A DNA stretch of 64,000 nucleotides, taken from assembly GCA_012103575.1 (NCBI GenBank), contig WLWN01000001.1:635792-699791 (forward strand). Reading direction: 5' to 3'. The DNA comes from Kiritimatiellia bacterium (GTDB lineage: Bacteria; Verrucomicrobiota; Kiritimatiellia; WLWN01). The notes below the pieces were generated by a model, which saw nothing but the letters and a program-made list of their open reading frames with translations, had not been told where the DNA came from and searched no databases. Position numbers and translations under genes: made by a program. Shown in pieces: positions 34,303-43,671 of the stretch (position 1 is its first letter; each line of letters begins with the position of its first letter).

Positions 34303-35196
34303 GTGAAACAGAAACTTTATCTATACCCGATGCCCATAAAAGGAGGTCTCATCCTCTTTCTTTTTGTATTTATCTTGAAAGTAAGGTCGGAGGAAAAATC
34401 TTACTTTGTTCGTGAAGCAGATACGCTCGAACACATTGCCAAACAGCATCATCTAAGCATTCAAGATCTCATTCGATTTAATGGACTCGAAGATCCTGAC
34501 AAACTCGTTGTGGGTCAACGTTTGTTGATTCCGGGAAAGCCGGGGGGGCCCATTAAATATGTTGTGCAGAAAGGGGACACACTGGAAACAATCGCGGCGC
34601 GGGTCGAGTGTTCTGTTTCCGCATTGGTTTCCTACAATCGTTTGGCCCATCCTAACACATTGTCTATAGGCCAAATTATTTATATCCCTGACAAGCAGAC
34701 CCCCATCAAAAATAACAGCGGATTAGATCCTCAAATTCGTAGCCTTTTGGATCGGATTCGCCTTCGAAGATGGAAATATATCGTTGTGCATCATAGCGCA
34801 TCGCTTAAAGGGAATCCCCAAAGCATGGACAGATATCATCGAGAAAAGCGCCGCATGGAGAATGGGTTGGCTTATCACTTTGTCATTGGGAATGGACAAG
34901 GCATGCAGGACGGGGAAATTACTGTTGGGTCTCGGTGGAAAAAACAGTTACAGGGGGGGCACCTTGCCAGTGAAGCCTTAAATCAGGTAAGCATCGGTAT
35001 TTGTTTGGTTGGAAATTTTGATGTAAGCAAGCCATCTAAACCACAAATGGTAAGCCTTAAAGACCTATCTCGATATTTGCTTAAACGGTGCGGCCTTGAA
35101 AAGGATCATATTCGTACACACCGACAAATTAACACAAAACCTACGAAATGCCCGGGGCGTTATTTCTCACGCCAAGCATTATTGAGGGCACTATAA
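34303..35196 (+). CDS. LysM-domain N-acetylmuramoyl-L-alanine amidase
   Basis: Predicted exported peptidoglycan hydrolase. A hydrophobic signal segment covers residues 13-28. Two LysM repeats follow (YFVREADTLEHIAKQHHLS and YVVQKGDTLETIAARVECS, residues about 35-125). A zinc amidase_2 domain (residues about 150-290) shows the metal ligands in VVHHSAS, THRQINTKPTKCPG and the conserved YHFVIGNG. The GTG start at 34303 is used. It should cleave the stem peptide from glycan strands during wall turnover or cell separation. Confidence 0.92.
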   Translation: MKQKLYLYPMPIKGGLILFLFVFILKVRSEEKSYFVREADTLEHIAKQHHLSIQDLIRFNGLEDPDKLVVGQRLLIPGKPGGPIKYVVQKGDTLETIAARVECSVSALVSYNRLAHPNTLSIGQIIYIPDKQTPIKNNSGLDPQIRSLLDRIRLRRWKYIVVHHSASLKGNPQSMDRYHREKRRMENGLAYHFVIGNGQGMQDGEITVGSRWKKQLQGGHLASEALNQVSIGICLVGNFDVSKPSKPQMVSLKDLSRYLLKRCGLEKDHIRTHRQINTKPTKCPGRYFSRQALLRAL

Positions 35197-35288
35197 CACA
35201 TTCCAGACGCGAAGACCTGATGTGTCAAAATAGAATCTACTTGCGTACGGAGAGGGTGATCGATACCCTTTTTCTTTCAAAATTAAAC

Positions 35289-35375
<87 letters not shown>

Positions 35376-35626
35376 ACCTTCCTCATAACGGATGCTCCCT
35401 TCAAAGGTCATAGGAAAAAGTGGGTACAAAGCCCTTATTTTCAGATCTTTTTGCGCCTGTTGGTCAATTTTTGCCTAGTGGCTGCATGAAATTCTCTGCG
35501 AGGAAGGCTTTACGTATGCTACCCGCGTCGCCTTGGCGAGCGGCCCGACCAAAGAGCTAAGGATCAATCCGATAAAAGAGTCTACATCTTTTTTGAGTGC
35601 CTCCCATATTCTGAAAGAACTGGGGA
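35376..35626. other. Intergenic region with no recognised gene
   Basis: Between tRNA-Leu and the 3' end of tsaB. Short open stretches run on both strands (for example plus strand 35533-35718) but show no motif, and one overlaps tsaB in antisense. I see no hairpin strong enough to call a terminator. Confidence 0.4.
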
Positions 35627-36310
35627 TCAAGGATCCATTGGATTTACAAATACAGGCGGGTGCATATACAAGGGAGTTAATGGTTCGCCGGGTTGTCTTT
35701 TTAGAATTCGCTGTATAGCGATCTCTCCAACGATCCGAGCAGAAGGATACCGATTTTCTTTTATGGCTGAGCACCCGGACTTTTTTAGAGTATTTAAAAC
35801 AGGTTCTAACCGGTCCCATTCAGAGCTTACAATGAGAGTGTGTTGTTGCAGTTTATTCTCTAATCCGTTGGGGGGTACTAAACGCCAGCTGTGACATAAG
35901 GACGGTATATTGTTTTGATCGATTTTAAAAAGACCCAACCAACATTGTTGACGTCGGGCATCTCCGACAACGGCTATATAAGGGGTTGTTGTTTGGCTCG
36001 CTGTTTCATATGCTAAAGCTTCTCCACTGCTTATGGCATAAACCGGTTTTTTATCTGGCAAAGCAAAGGATTGAACGGAAGCCAGCCCGATCCGTAATCC
36101 AGAGAAACGTCCAGGCCCTCGACCCACAGCATACCCATCAATATCCTCCCAGTTCATACTTGTTTCGGACAAAAGGGCTGGAATTTCATCAAACAATCTA
36201 CGCGCACCTTTTTTGGCTTCGATCCAGTTCTTTTCAGTTTGTGTTCCGCTTTCGGTAACTAGTGCCAGGCTGTTTTGTGATGAAGATAGATCTATGGCTA
36301 ATATATTCAT
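35627..36310 (-). CDS. tsaB: tRNA threonylcarbamoyladenosine biosynthesis protein TsaB
   Basis: Partner and scaffold for TsaD in making t6A37 on ANN-decoding tRNAs. ATG 36310 gives MNILAIDLSSSQNSLALV, the ASKHA-fold phosphate-binding start. GRGPGRFSGLRIGLA is the second family hallmark. A longer reading frame upstream overlaps tsaE and is not used. At 227 residues the length is typical. It starts 13 nt after tsaE, so the two t6A genes are coupled. Confidence 0.93.
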   Translation of the reverse strand: MNILAIDLSSSQNSLALVTESGTQTEKNWIEAKKGARRLFDEIPALLSETSMNWEDIDGYAVGRGPGRFSGLRIGLASVQSFALPDKKPVYAISSGEALAYETASQTTTPYIAVVGDARRQQCWLGLFKIDQNNIPSLCHSWRLVPPNGLENKLQQHTLIVSSEWDRLEPVLNTLKKSGCSAIKENRYPSARIVGEIAIQRILKRQPGEPLTPLYMHPPVFVNPMDP

Positions 36311-36323
36311 GGATTCAAAGGGG

Positions 36324-36773
36324 CTAGGTTTTGGTTTTAATGGTAATGATCCGCTCTTTTTCTTCGCTTCCGGCATCGATATAAACGTGTATTGTATGGG
36401 GGGGGATCAATGAGTCCGCTCGTTGAGCCCATTCAATGGCCGTTATGCCCTGTCCATCAAGATATTCATCTAACCCGAGGTTTAAGGCCTCTTCTGTACT
36501 GTTTATTCGATAAAGGTCAATATGATAAAGGGCCGTGGTTCCATGATATTCGTGAATAAGCGTGTAGGTTGGACTGGTTATAGGCTGGTCAATGCCCAGA
36601 CCGGCAGCAAGACCTTGAACAAAACAGGTTTTTCCAGCACCTAATTCACCATAGAGTGCAATGATGGATCCCGGGACCAATGCATGGGCGAGTTTTGAGG
36701 CCCATTGATAGGTGTCTTCAGGTTTTTTGGACATAACGATTTGGTTGGATATCATAATCACAATTTTGTGCAA
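36324..36773 (-). CDS. tsaE: tRNA t6A biosynthesis ATPase TsaE
   Basis: P-loop ATPase that drives the TsaB-TsaD cycle. The Walker A motif is GELGAGKT, followed by ITSPTYTLIHEY, HIDLYRI and TAIEWAQRAD. The start is the TTG at 36773: GGAGGGG lies 6 nt upstream, inside the end of thiL, whereas later in-frame ATGs have no such site. It overlaps thiL by 16 nt, indicating translational coupling. Confidence 0.93.
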   Translation of the reverse strand: MHKIVIMISNQIVMSKKPEDTYQWASKLAHALVPGSIIALYGELGAGKTCFVQGLAAGLGIDQPITSPTYTLIHEYHGTTALYHIDLYRINSTEEALNLGLDEYLDGQGITAIEWAQRADSLIPPHTIHVYIDAGSEEKERIITIKTKT

Positions 36774-37744
36774 TCGGATCCCCTCCTCTTGTGGAGAGAA
36801 CGTTGGATCTGAAAATGTTCAAATCCTTTGGCTTCAAGGCTCCATGATTTGCCTTGTTCCTGAACACATTTTATTATGTTTTTTTCAGGTGTTATATGGC
36901 CGATGGCTGTACATGAAAGTTCAGACCCTGGATATCTGTTTTTCTCAAAAGTCTCTTTTTTTTCGGCGGGGACGGTAAAGAGAAGTTCATAATCTTCACC
37001 ATCGTAAAATGCATGTTCAAGAGGTGTGCATGTGTCGTTTACGTGATTCTCTTTTTGAGCAATGGGAATATGACTCTCCCAAAGTTCTGCACCCACCTGG
37101 CTCTTTTCAGTGATATGTCGTAAGTCGGTGGCTAGACCATCGCTTAGGTCTATCATGGACGTAACATCTCCATGTTCCCGTAGCCATCGGCCTTCTTTTA
37201 TTCGAGGCGTGAAATGGAGGTGTTTGTGCGGCCAGCTATAGCCGAGAGTTCCAGTAACATATAAAATATCACCTACATGTGCCCCGGACCGCAATACAGC
37301 TGTTTCTTTAGGAACGCGGCCTGCAGTAAAGACATGGATTTCTAGCGTCGGCCCTTCAGCTATATCTCCTCCTACAATGGTTGTATTAAAGGTTTCAAGT
37401 AATTGACGCATACCGCCATAGATTTTTTCTAGGTATGCTGTTTCTGTGGAAGCAGGGGCCACGATATTGATCAAGACCCAAAGAGGTTCTCCTCCCATAG
37501 CCGCTATATCACTTAATGCCCGTGCAACGGCTTTGTGTCCGACTTGGTCGCCCGGGGTACGGGGTAGAAAATGAATGTTTTCAATAACGGGATCAGATGT
37601 AAGTAGTAAGTCATAAGGAGAACCAACCTGATCTAGCACGGCCGTATCATCACCCGAGCCGACCATCACGTCTTCCCTTGTCGGCAACCATTGGGTTAAC
37701 AGATCAATAATTTTTTGCTCACCTAACTCTTTCAGCGGGGTCAT
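36758..37744 (-). CDS. thiL: Thiamine-monophosphate kinase
   Basis: Phosphorylates thiamine monophosphate to the active diphosphate cofactor, which IlvB in this window needs. The 328-residue product shows GSGDDTAVL, LLTSDPVIENIHF, ALSDIAAMGG, VVGGDIAEGP-like IVGGDIAEG, SMIDLSDGLATDL and FYDGEDYELLF, all ThiL hallmarks for ATP and Mg binding. It follows the CPBP protease gene with 2 nt between and overlaps tsaE. Confidence 0.95.
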   Translation of the reverse strand: MTPLKELGEQKIIDLLTQWLPTREDVMVGSGDDTAVLDQVGSPYDLLLTSDPVIENIHFLPRTPGDQVGHKAVARALSDIAAMGGEPLWVLINIVAPASTETAYLEKIYGGMRQLLETFNTTIVGGDIAEGPTLEIHVFTAGRVPKETAVLRSGAHVGDILYVTGTLGYSWPHKHLHFTPRIKEGRWLREHGDVTSMIDLSDGLATDLRHITEKSQVGAELWESHIPIAQKENHVNDTCTPLEHAFYDGEDYELLFTVPAEKKETFEKNRYPGSELSCTAIGHITPEKNIIKCVQEQGKSWSLEAKGFEHFQIQRSLHKRRGSDCTKL

Positions 37745-37746
37745 GG

Positions 37747-38589
37747 TTATCCGTTTATGTTTAAAATAATCAACAGGCTCATTGCATTAAATATCATATG
37801 CATAATGATAGGGGTCACAATAGATTGAGTGTAGAGATAAGCTAGAGAAAACGCAACGGCAAGAATAAAAAGGGGAACAAGGGTTCCAAGGTTATGATGT
37901 ATGGCAGCAAAGCATAGAGAGACAATGATCATTCCAGGAATCGCACCCCATTTTTTGATCATTAACGGAAGTACTATGCCTCGAAATACAATTTCTTCAG
38001 CTATGGGAGCAATGAATACGGCGACACAAACGATATAGCCGAAAAGCAACGGAGATGACTGTAGCTGCGGGATTAATTCTGTGATCTCTTGGGGGACAGG
38101 CGATATTCCTATTTCATGTAACCAGGTTCTGTATAGGAACGAATAAAAGACAAAAAACGGCATCATCGCCAAATAAAAGATCACGCCCTTTTTGATGTCT
38201 TCCTTGAGCGTGTAGAGATCTATTCCCAATGCTGCTTTCCACGACAGTGGTTTGCGGTAAACCAAACGGGAAATAAAGGCGAATGAGGCCCAATGAAACG
38301 TAATGCTTCCGGCCACAATCCAATACGGCCAGGCCGTCTTTTTATCTGACATAATATGAAAGATAGAAGCAACCGATTGCAAACAAATCAGGATCATATA
38401 TAGCCCGATTAAAAAAAAGACTAAGAGGATTGCATCTCGCCAGGACCAAGGTCGCTCACACATCCATTTTATATGCCGTTCCCATGGAGTTGGAGATTCT
38501 CTTTCGTTTAAGAACAGCCGAATATTTACGAGCAGACCGATAATAACAATACCTGTGCATATATACAATATGATGGAGTGCGTATCCAT
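37747..38589 (-). CDS. CPBP-family intramembrane metalloprotease
   Basis: A 280-residue membrane protein with about eight hydrophobic helices. The family motifs are EEIVFRG (EExxxR) near residue 197 and SLCFAAIHHN (FxxxH) near residue 235, which form the metal-binding active site of Abi/CAAX-like proteases. The physiological substrate is unknown. It sits 2 nt upstream of thiL within a minus-strand run. Confidence 0.88.
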   Translation of the reverse strand: MDTHSIILYICTGIVIIGLLVNIRLFLNERESPTPWERHIKWMCERPWSWRDAILLVFFLIGLYMILICLQSVASIFHIMSDKKTAWPYWIVAGSITFHWASFAFISRLVYRKPLSWKAALGIDLYTLKEDIKKGVIFYLAMMPFFVFYSFLYRTWLHEIGISPVPQEITELIPQLQSSPLLFGYIVCVAVFIAPIAEEIVFRGIVLPLMIKKWGAIPGMIIVSLCFAAIHHNLGTLVPLFILAVAFSLAYLYTQSIVTPIIMHMIFNAMSLLIILNING

Positions 38590-38635
38590 GATGCAAACGT
38601 GCTATCTGTCGGGGAGAAAGGATGTTTTGGAAGCG

Positions 38636-39604
38636 TTAGCCATCAAACGTTTCTTTGATGGTATAGGTGTGTTTATCCTGAGATTCGTGATAGGTCCGAA
38701 TCTGTATCTCTGCAAGCAAACCCATGCTTATGAACTGCATGCCCAAAAAGATAAGCATAAAGGAGATAATGATCCAGAATGGACGCTTAACTAAGTCTGC
38801 ACCGAGTTCTGTACCAAAGATATTATGTGAAAAGTTCGCTAGAATGATAACCACCAGTGTGACTAACCCTGGCAATCCAAATAACCCAGCAATTTTGCCA
38901 AAAATCTGAATGGGTCCCATGCTGTAGCGGAGTAAGAATTTAACAGTAATAAGGTCTAATACCACGCGAGAGCTCCTGGACAGACCGTACTTCGATTTCC
39001 CGAACTGTCTCGCTTTGTGGTTTACGACGACCTCGTCAATTTTTCCGCCGACCCAGCTAGCGAGTGCAGGAATAAAACGATGCATCTCTCCATATAAACG
39101 GATGTCTTGCAGGACTTCCCTGCGATAAGCTTTCAACGTACATCCATAATCATGGAGATAAACCCCTGTGATTTTACTAATAAAAAAATTAGCGATCATG
39201 GAGGGCAAGCGACGGCTTAGAAAAGGGTCTTTTCGGTCTTTTCTCCACCCACTCACCACATCGGCCTGGGTCTTTTCGATATGTTCTAAGAGGGTTGGAA
39301 TATCATGAGGATCGTTTTGGAGATCCCCATCTAAAGTCACGACGATGTCGCCTTTTGAATGATGAAATCCTGCGCTCATGGCCGCGGTTTGTCCAAAATT
39401 ACGACGTAATTGAATGAGTCGAATATGTGGAATATTTTGGGTTTGCTCTTTTAATTTTTGCCATGTCTCATCTTGACTCCCATCGTCTACGAAAATAATT
39501 TCGTATTCGTCTTTTAAGGTTGAAAGGGCCTCATGGAGCTCGTTGCAAAGGGGGTCGATATTTTCGACCTCGTTGTATAAGGGTATGACAACAGAAACTT
39601 TCAT
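38636..39604 (-). CDS. Glycosyltransferase family 2, polyprenyl-phosphate type
   Basis: Resembles GtrB/ArnC/dolichol-phosphate mannose synthases, which transfer a sugar to polyprenyl phosphate on the cytoplasmic side. The N-terminal GT-A domain shows VVIPLYNEVENI, FVDDGSQDET and TLDGDLQNDP (DxD-type). GKSKYGLSRSSRVVLDL lies before two C-terminal transmembrane helices (residues about 237-265 and 275-298). The nucleotide sugar cannot be assigned. It probably supplies cell-envelope glycan decoration. Confidence 0.9.
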   Translation of the reverse strand: MKVSVVIPLYNEVENIDPLCNELHEALSTLKDEYEIIFVDDGSQDETWQKLKEQTQNIPHIRLIQLRRNFGQTAAMSAGFHHSKGDIVVTLDGDLQNDPHDIPTLLEHIEKTQADVVSGWRKDRKDPFLSRRLPSMIANFFISKITGVYLHDYGCTLKAYRREVLQDIRLYGEMHRFIPALASWVGGKIDEVVVNHKARQFGKSKYGLSRSSRVVLDLITVKFLLRYSMGPIQIFGKIAGLFGLPGLVTLVVIILANFSHNIFGTELGADLVKRPFWIIISFMLIFLGMQFISMGLLAEIQIRTYHESQDKHTYTIKETFDG

Positions 39605-39633
39605 GGCCGAAAGGTATCAAAAAACTTAATATC

Positions 39634-40857
39634 TTAAAACGTTAAATCAGCTTTCAGCAGTCGATTTTTTAATTCGGAGATCACTCGATCATCGTCCTGT
39701 TCATGGTGTGACTCGAAGGTTGCTGAAAATCGTAAAAACGCACCGGCTTCATTCCAGGGCACCGTAGAAACAGAACTTTCTTTGATCAAATATTGAGAAG
39801 CTTCTTCTGCACTGTTAAAGGTTAAGGAGCCAGCGCCTTTTGGAGAGGAGACATAGAGAAAGAAGGATCCGCCTGGCATTTCTGCCTCGAACCCGACCTC
39901 TTGAAGGCAGGCCACCAACTTTTTGAGTCGTTTTTCGTAATGCCCACGGATCGAATCAGCGAGTTTTGTATCGGCGATCCCTTGACAGGCGGCTGCCTGG
40001 ATCGCTTTAAATTGGCCTGAATCAATATTGTCTTTTACTTCGGAAAAGGCTTTCACGGCGAGGGCTTGTCCGACAACAAAACCTAGCCGCCAACCTGTCA
40101 TGTTATAACTTTTGCTCATAGAATGAACTTCCAAGGCCACATCCTTTCCTCCCGGACGATTTAAAATAGAGTGGCGGCTTCCCTGATAGACTAAGGTTGC
40201 ATATGCCGCGTCTTGGATGATCAAAAGGTTGTATTGATGCGCAAATGAAATCAGCTCATCGTAAAAGGTCTCCGTGGCGGTTGCGCCTGTTGGATTGTTT
40301 GGATAGTTTACATAAAAAAGTTTAGCTCGATCTGCGACCTCTGTAGGGATGGCGCTAAGATCGGGTAGAAATTGGTTTTCTTTGCGAAGCGGTGTGTTGA
40401 AAACCTTTCCTCCAAGATATTGAGTATGTGTTCCCAGCACGGGATATCCTGGCGTGGTCATAATGCAACCATCTCCAGGGTTAATAAACGCTAAGGGAAT
40501 CATCGCCAAAGCGGGTTTAGCCCCAATACAATGATTAGTTTCCGTTTCAGGATTGATATTCTCAACCCCAAAAAGGTTTTCCATATACCTTGACGCCGCT
40601 ATTCTAAATTCAGGGATCCCATTATCTGCATAGCCTCGATTGTTCGGGTCATCGACTTCTTTTTTAAGGGTTTCCCGAATCGTTTCCGGGGCTATTTGGT
40701 CAGGCTCGCCTACGCCGAAATCAAGAATTTCTACATCGGGCCGAGCTTTTTTTGCTGCGTCTTTTGCGCGTTTAATCTTTTCAAATTTATAGATTTCGTT
40801 GGATAATCCGAATTGTGTTCCGCCAATCCGTTCAGCAAAAAGTTGTTCAATTTCCAT
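39634..40857 (-). CDS. dapL: LL-diaminopimelate aminotransferase
   Basis: PLP enzyme that converts tetrahydrodipicolinate to LL-diaminopimelate in one step. The PLP-lysine is in VHSMSKSYNMTGWRLGFV, and FYVNYPNNPTGA and LDFGVGEPDQ are typical. ATG 40857 (MEIEQLFAERIGG) follows GGAAAGAACACCC and gives 407 residues, the usual size. An upstream extension overlaps the antiporter gene. DapF, the next enzyme, is encoded 1.5 kb away on the other strand, so the route to meso-DAP is present. Confidence 0.95.
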   Translation of the reverse strand: MEIEQLFAERIGGTQFGLSNEIYKFEKIKRAKDAAKKARPDVEILDFGVGEPDQIAPETIRETLKKEVDDPNNRGYADNGIPEFRIAASRYMENLFGVENINPETETNHCIGAKPALAMIPLAFINPGDGCIMTTPGYPVLGTHTQYLGGKVFNTPLRKENQFLPDLSAIPTEVADRAKLFYVNYPNNPTGATATETFYDELISFAHQYNLLIIQDAAYATLVYQGSRHSILNRPGGKDVALEVHSMSKSYNMTGWRLGFVVGQALAVKAFSEVKDNIDSGQFKAIQAAACQGIADTKLADSIRGHYEKRLKKLVACLQEVGFEAEMPGGSFFLYVSSPKGAGSLTFNSAEEASQYLIKESSVSTVPWNEAGAFLRFSATFESHHEQDDDRVISELKNRLLKADLTF

Positions 40858-40871
40858 GGGTGTTCTTTCCT

Positions 40872-42263
40872 TTAAACAGGTGTTTCTTTCCTTAACAGCA
40901 CCCACTTCAAAAGAGGAGGGGTAAACAAGGTAGTTATAATGACCATAATAACGACAGCAGCATACACTGAAGAGTTGATGACCGGTTTTCCTGCAATGAC
41001 CAGCGTGCTGCTAATACCGGCAAAAATAAGCCCGACTTCTCCTCGTGGTATCATGCCGATACCAATGGCCAATCTGTTAACACCCTTTTGGATGACGCCA
41101 AGCGAACAAATTTGTTTCCCAATAATCGCGGCGATCGTTAATACCGCTGAAAACCCTAAAATTTCTACATTGGCGAAAGAAGACAGATCAACACGTATAC
41201 CCATCAAAACAAAGAAAACGGGAACTAAAAAATAGGCAATGGGTTGAATGAAAACTTCAATGGTTTTTTCGCCTTGTGCGCGAAATTCTTTATAGTGTAC
41301 ATCTTCAAGAATAAGTCCAGCGCAAAAGGCCCCAACAATTGGTGCAAGACCAATCACCGCAGCCAGATATGAGAGCAGGAAACAGAACGTTACAGCGGTG
41401 GTGAGCAATAAACCGCTCCCTCTCAATCTTGAAGCTACTTTAAAAAGTTTAGGGGAGAAAAAGTGTCCTAGAAGAATAGCGCCCACAAAAAAAAGGATCG
41501 CTTTTCCCATAATGATCATAATGTCTAACCCTGAAATACCTCCACCGGCACCACTTTCTATAGCCGAGATAGCCCCTGTTATAATGGCGAGTATGATTAA
41601 TCCTAGCACGTCATCAATAACCGCGGCTCCGAGAATAATCCGCGCCTCATTTGTATCAATTTTTTTAATATCTTTCAGGACTCTAGCGGTAATCCCCACG
41701 CTAGTAGCACAGAGCGTAGCACCAATAAACATATGGGCCATGATATGTGCTTCCGGCATAAAGAAGTGGGAGACAAAAGCACCTAAGAAAAAAGGGACAA
41801 TAATCCCTGCAAAGGCCACCAATAAAGAAGATACGCCGACTTTGAGCAGATCGCTGATTTTTGATTCTAATCCCACTTCAAAAAGTAAAAAAATAACACC
41901 GATTTCCGCTAAAATTTCAATAGAGGGTATGTGTTTAACAAACTCAAATGTATCAAAGCCTATGAGCCATAGATTTCCAACCAGTACACCCCCAACTAAT
42001 TCGCCTAAAACCGCAGGCATATGCAAATATTCAAAAAAATGTCCACCCAGTTTCGCGACAATGAGTATAAGACTAATAGCTAATAAAACGTTTGCCACAC
42101 CGCCTCCATGGGATGGAGCGGATTCTTGGCTGTGAACTTCTTGTGCGTGAGCTTGATGATTCGTTTCTGCCAGGTTTGAGACCGCACAGCCTAAAAAGAT
42201 TCCTGCGCCCAGCAGGCACAGGTTTAGCCATCGCAATTTTGATTTGCTTACTTTCTTTCTCAT
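40872..42263 (-). CDS. Cation:proton antiporter (CPA2/KefB-like)
   Basis: Monovalent cation:proton antiporter with about 12 hydrophobic helices. MPAVLGELVGGVLVGN is the first conserved block, and GAAVIDDVLGLIIL carries the Asp pair of the ion-binding site. GMIPRGEVGLIFAGI is the late conserved block. Unusually, the N-terminus carries a signal-like helix ending in FLGCAVSN and a His/Gln-rich segment (residues about 28-55) before the first core helix. There is no C-terminal TrkA-N domain. Confidence 0.9.
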   Translation of the reverse strand: MRKKVSKSKLRWLNLCLLGAGIFLGCAVSNLAETNHQAHAQEVHSQESAPSHGGGVANVLLAISLILIVAKLGGHFFEYLHMPAVLGELVGGVLVGNLWLIGFDTFEFVKHIPSIEILAEIGVIFLLFEVGLESKISDLLKVGVSSLLVAFAGIIVPFFLGAFVSHFFMPEAHIMAHMFIGATLCATSVGITARVLKDIKKIDTNEARIILGAAVIDDVLGLIILAIITGAISAIESGAGGGISGLDIMIIMGKAILFFVGAILLGHFFSPKLFKVASRLRGSGLLLTTAVTFCFLLSYLAAVIGLAPIVGAFCAGLILEDVHYKEFRAQGEKTIEVFIQPIAYFLVPVFFVLMGIRVDLSSFANVEILGFSAVLTIAAIIGKQICSLGVIQKGVNRLAIGIGMIPRGEVGLIFAGISSTLVIAGKPVINSSVYAAVVIMVIITTLFTPPLLKWVLLRKETPV

Positions 42264-42351
42264 TAGATCTCCTTAAAATTTAAAAAGGGAGAGTGTAATG
42301 ATTTTATGTTCGATATAAAGGATTAAATGAGACATATTTAAAATTTCATGA

Positions 42352-42380
42352 TTGAAGATGTGTGAGCATTGGCTGATATT
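42352..42380 (+). promoter_or_regulatory. Candidate sigma-70 promoter for dapF
   Basis: TTGAAG and GATATT are 17 nt apart, 31 nt upstream of the dapF ATG, in the only AT-rich gap between two divergent genes. Confidence 0.4.
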
Positions 42381-42410
42381 TCTTACTCATTAGATTAACA
42401 TGGAGCCAAT

Positions 42411-43241
42411 ATGAATATACCTTTTTGGAAAATGCATGGAGCCGCTAACGATTTTATCCTTATGGATGATCACCAACGGACCTTTCCTGCACAGGATACG
42501 AAATGGATTGCACACATCGCTTCTCGCCACACAGGTGTCGGGAGTGAGGGCGTTATTCTCATTCAGCCTTCTGATCAGGCCGATTTCAGGATGCGCTTTT
42601 TTAATCCGGATGGAAACGAAGTCGAAATGTGCGGAAACGGCGCACGTTGTGCTGCACGACTGGCTTCTGAAATAGGTGTTGCATCCGATACCATGACCAT
42701 CGATACGGTTGCCGGGACTCTTCGTGCTCATAGATTGAATGATTCGATACGGTTGTATTTGACGGATCCCAAAGATTGGGTGCTAAATCAAGAATTGGAA
42801 ATAGAAGGTGTGATGCTGCGATATCATTCCGTCAATAGTGGGGTTCCTCATGTCGTGATTGAAGTGGATGATCTTGTTTCGACCGATGTTCAAAGAATCG
42901 GTTCGGCGACGCGACATCATGAACAGTTTTTGCCTGCGGGGACCAATGCCAACTTTATTCACTGTACGGGTCCAAATACATTGGAGATTCGGACGTATGA
43001 AAGAGGGGTTGAATCTGAAACATTGGCATGCGGAACAGGGATGGCTGCCGCAGCAATGATTGCAGGTAAACTGGGTCATATCACGGCTCCTGTACAAATT
43101 ATAGCCGCTAGCCGTGACCTTCTTGAAGTTGACTACAGGCTGACAGATGATGGCGCTACGGATGTGACTTTGACGGGGCCTGCGGTGCATGTCTTTCAAG
43201 GCTCTCTTGACTATATACATGGCGGAGAGGGGGGGATTTGA
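42411..43241 (+). CDS. dapF: Diaminopimelate epimerase
   Basis: Cofactor-free racemase that converts LL- to meso-diaminopimelate for lysine and peptidoglycan. The two catalytic cysteines are in VEMCGNGARCAARL and ETLACGTGMAAAA, and the N-terminus WKMHGAANDFILMD is typical. At 276 residues it is standard length. Its last 22 nt overlap the 3' end of the convergent tRNA-Ser gene, so the final residues (GEGGI) are dictated by tRNA sequence. Confidence 0.95.
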   Translation: MNIPFWKMHGAANDFILMDDHQRTFPAQDTKWIAHIASRHTGVGSEGVILIQPSDQADFRMRFFNPDGNEVEMCGNGARCAARLASEIGVASDTMTIDTVAGTLRAHRLNDSIRLYLTDPKDWVLNQELEIEGVMLRYHSVNSGVPHVVIEVDDLVSTDVQRIGSATRHHEQFLPAGTNANFIHCTGPNTLEIRTYERGVESETLACGTGMAAAAMIAGKLGHITAPVQIIAASRDLLEVDYRLTDDGATDVTLTGPAVHVFQGSLDYIHGGEGGI

Positions 43242-43311
43242 ACCCCCGGTACTCCGTTAAGAGTACTCACGCTTTCCAGGCGTGCCCGTTAAGCCGCTCC
43301 GGCACCTCTCC
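43220..43311 (-). tRNA. tRNA-Ser (anticodon GGA)
   Basis: On the minus strand GGAGAGG pairs with CCTCTCC in the acceptor stem, and CCA is encoded. The anticodon stem CACGC/GCGTG closes a CTGGAAA loop (GGA), and a long variable arm is present. Its 3' end overlaps the dapF stop region. Confidence 0.95.
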
Positions 43312-43375
43312 GGAAGTTATAAGGATGTGTTTACCCTATGCTATTTATTGCTCACCTCTGATCTCTGAAAAAACA

Positions 43376-43452
43376 TGGCGCACTCGGAAGGACTCGAACC
43401 CTCAACCCTCTGATCCGAAGTCAGATGCTCTATCCAATTGAGCTACGAGTGC
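43376..43452 (-). tRNA. tRNA-Arg (anticodon TCG)
   Basis: Acceptor stem GCACTCG/CGAGTGC, encoded CCA, and anticodon stem TCTGA/TCAGA around a CTTCGGA loop giving TCG. The class I form has a short variable arm. It follows tRNA-Ser by 64 nt in reverse order on the same strand. Confidence 0.94.
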
Positions 43453-43671
43453 ACATTGTGTTCGTGGAACAGATTTATATAGGGTCCGATTTTTAAATCA
43501 AAGAAATAATCAGAGAAATCTTTCTTGGGAAAAAATAGCGGGTTGTAGTTTTCTTTTCTAAGCTTCCCAACAAAAAGAACTGTTCATGGGTAAAGGTAAA
43601 GGGGACAGTCTCAAATGAAGGGTTTCTCAAAGGCTTAGACCCAACCTTTCAGCAAGAACGGAGGACCGGAT

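Noticed and set aside
35475-35819. Minus-strand ORF next to tsaB
   Set aside because: It overlaps tsaB in another frame and has no motif or ribosome binding site.
41398-42135. Open reading frame of 245 codons on the plus strand
   Set aside because: It is antisense to the antiporter gene, rich in Pro/Ile/Ser from complementary hydrophobic codons, and has no family features.
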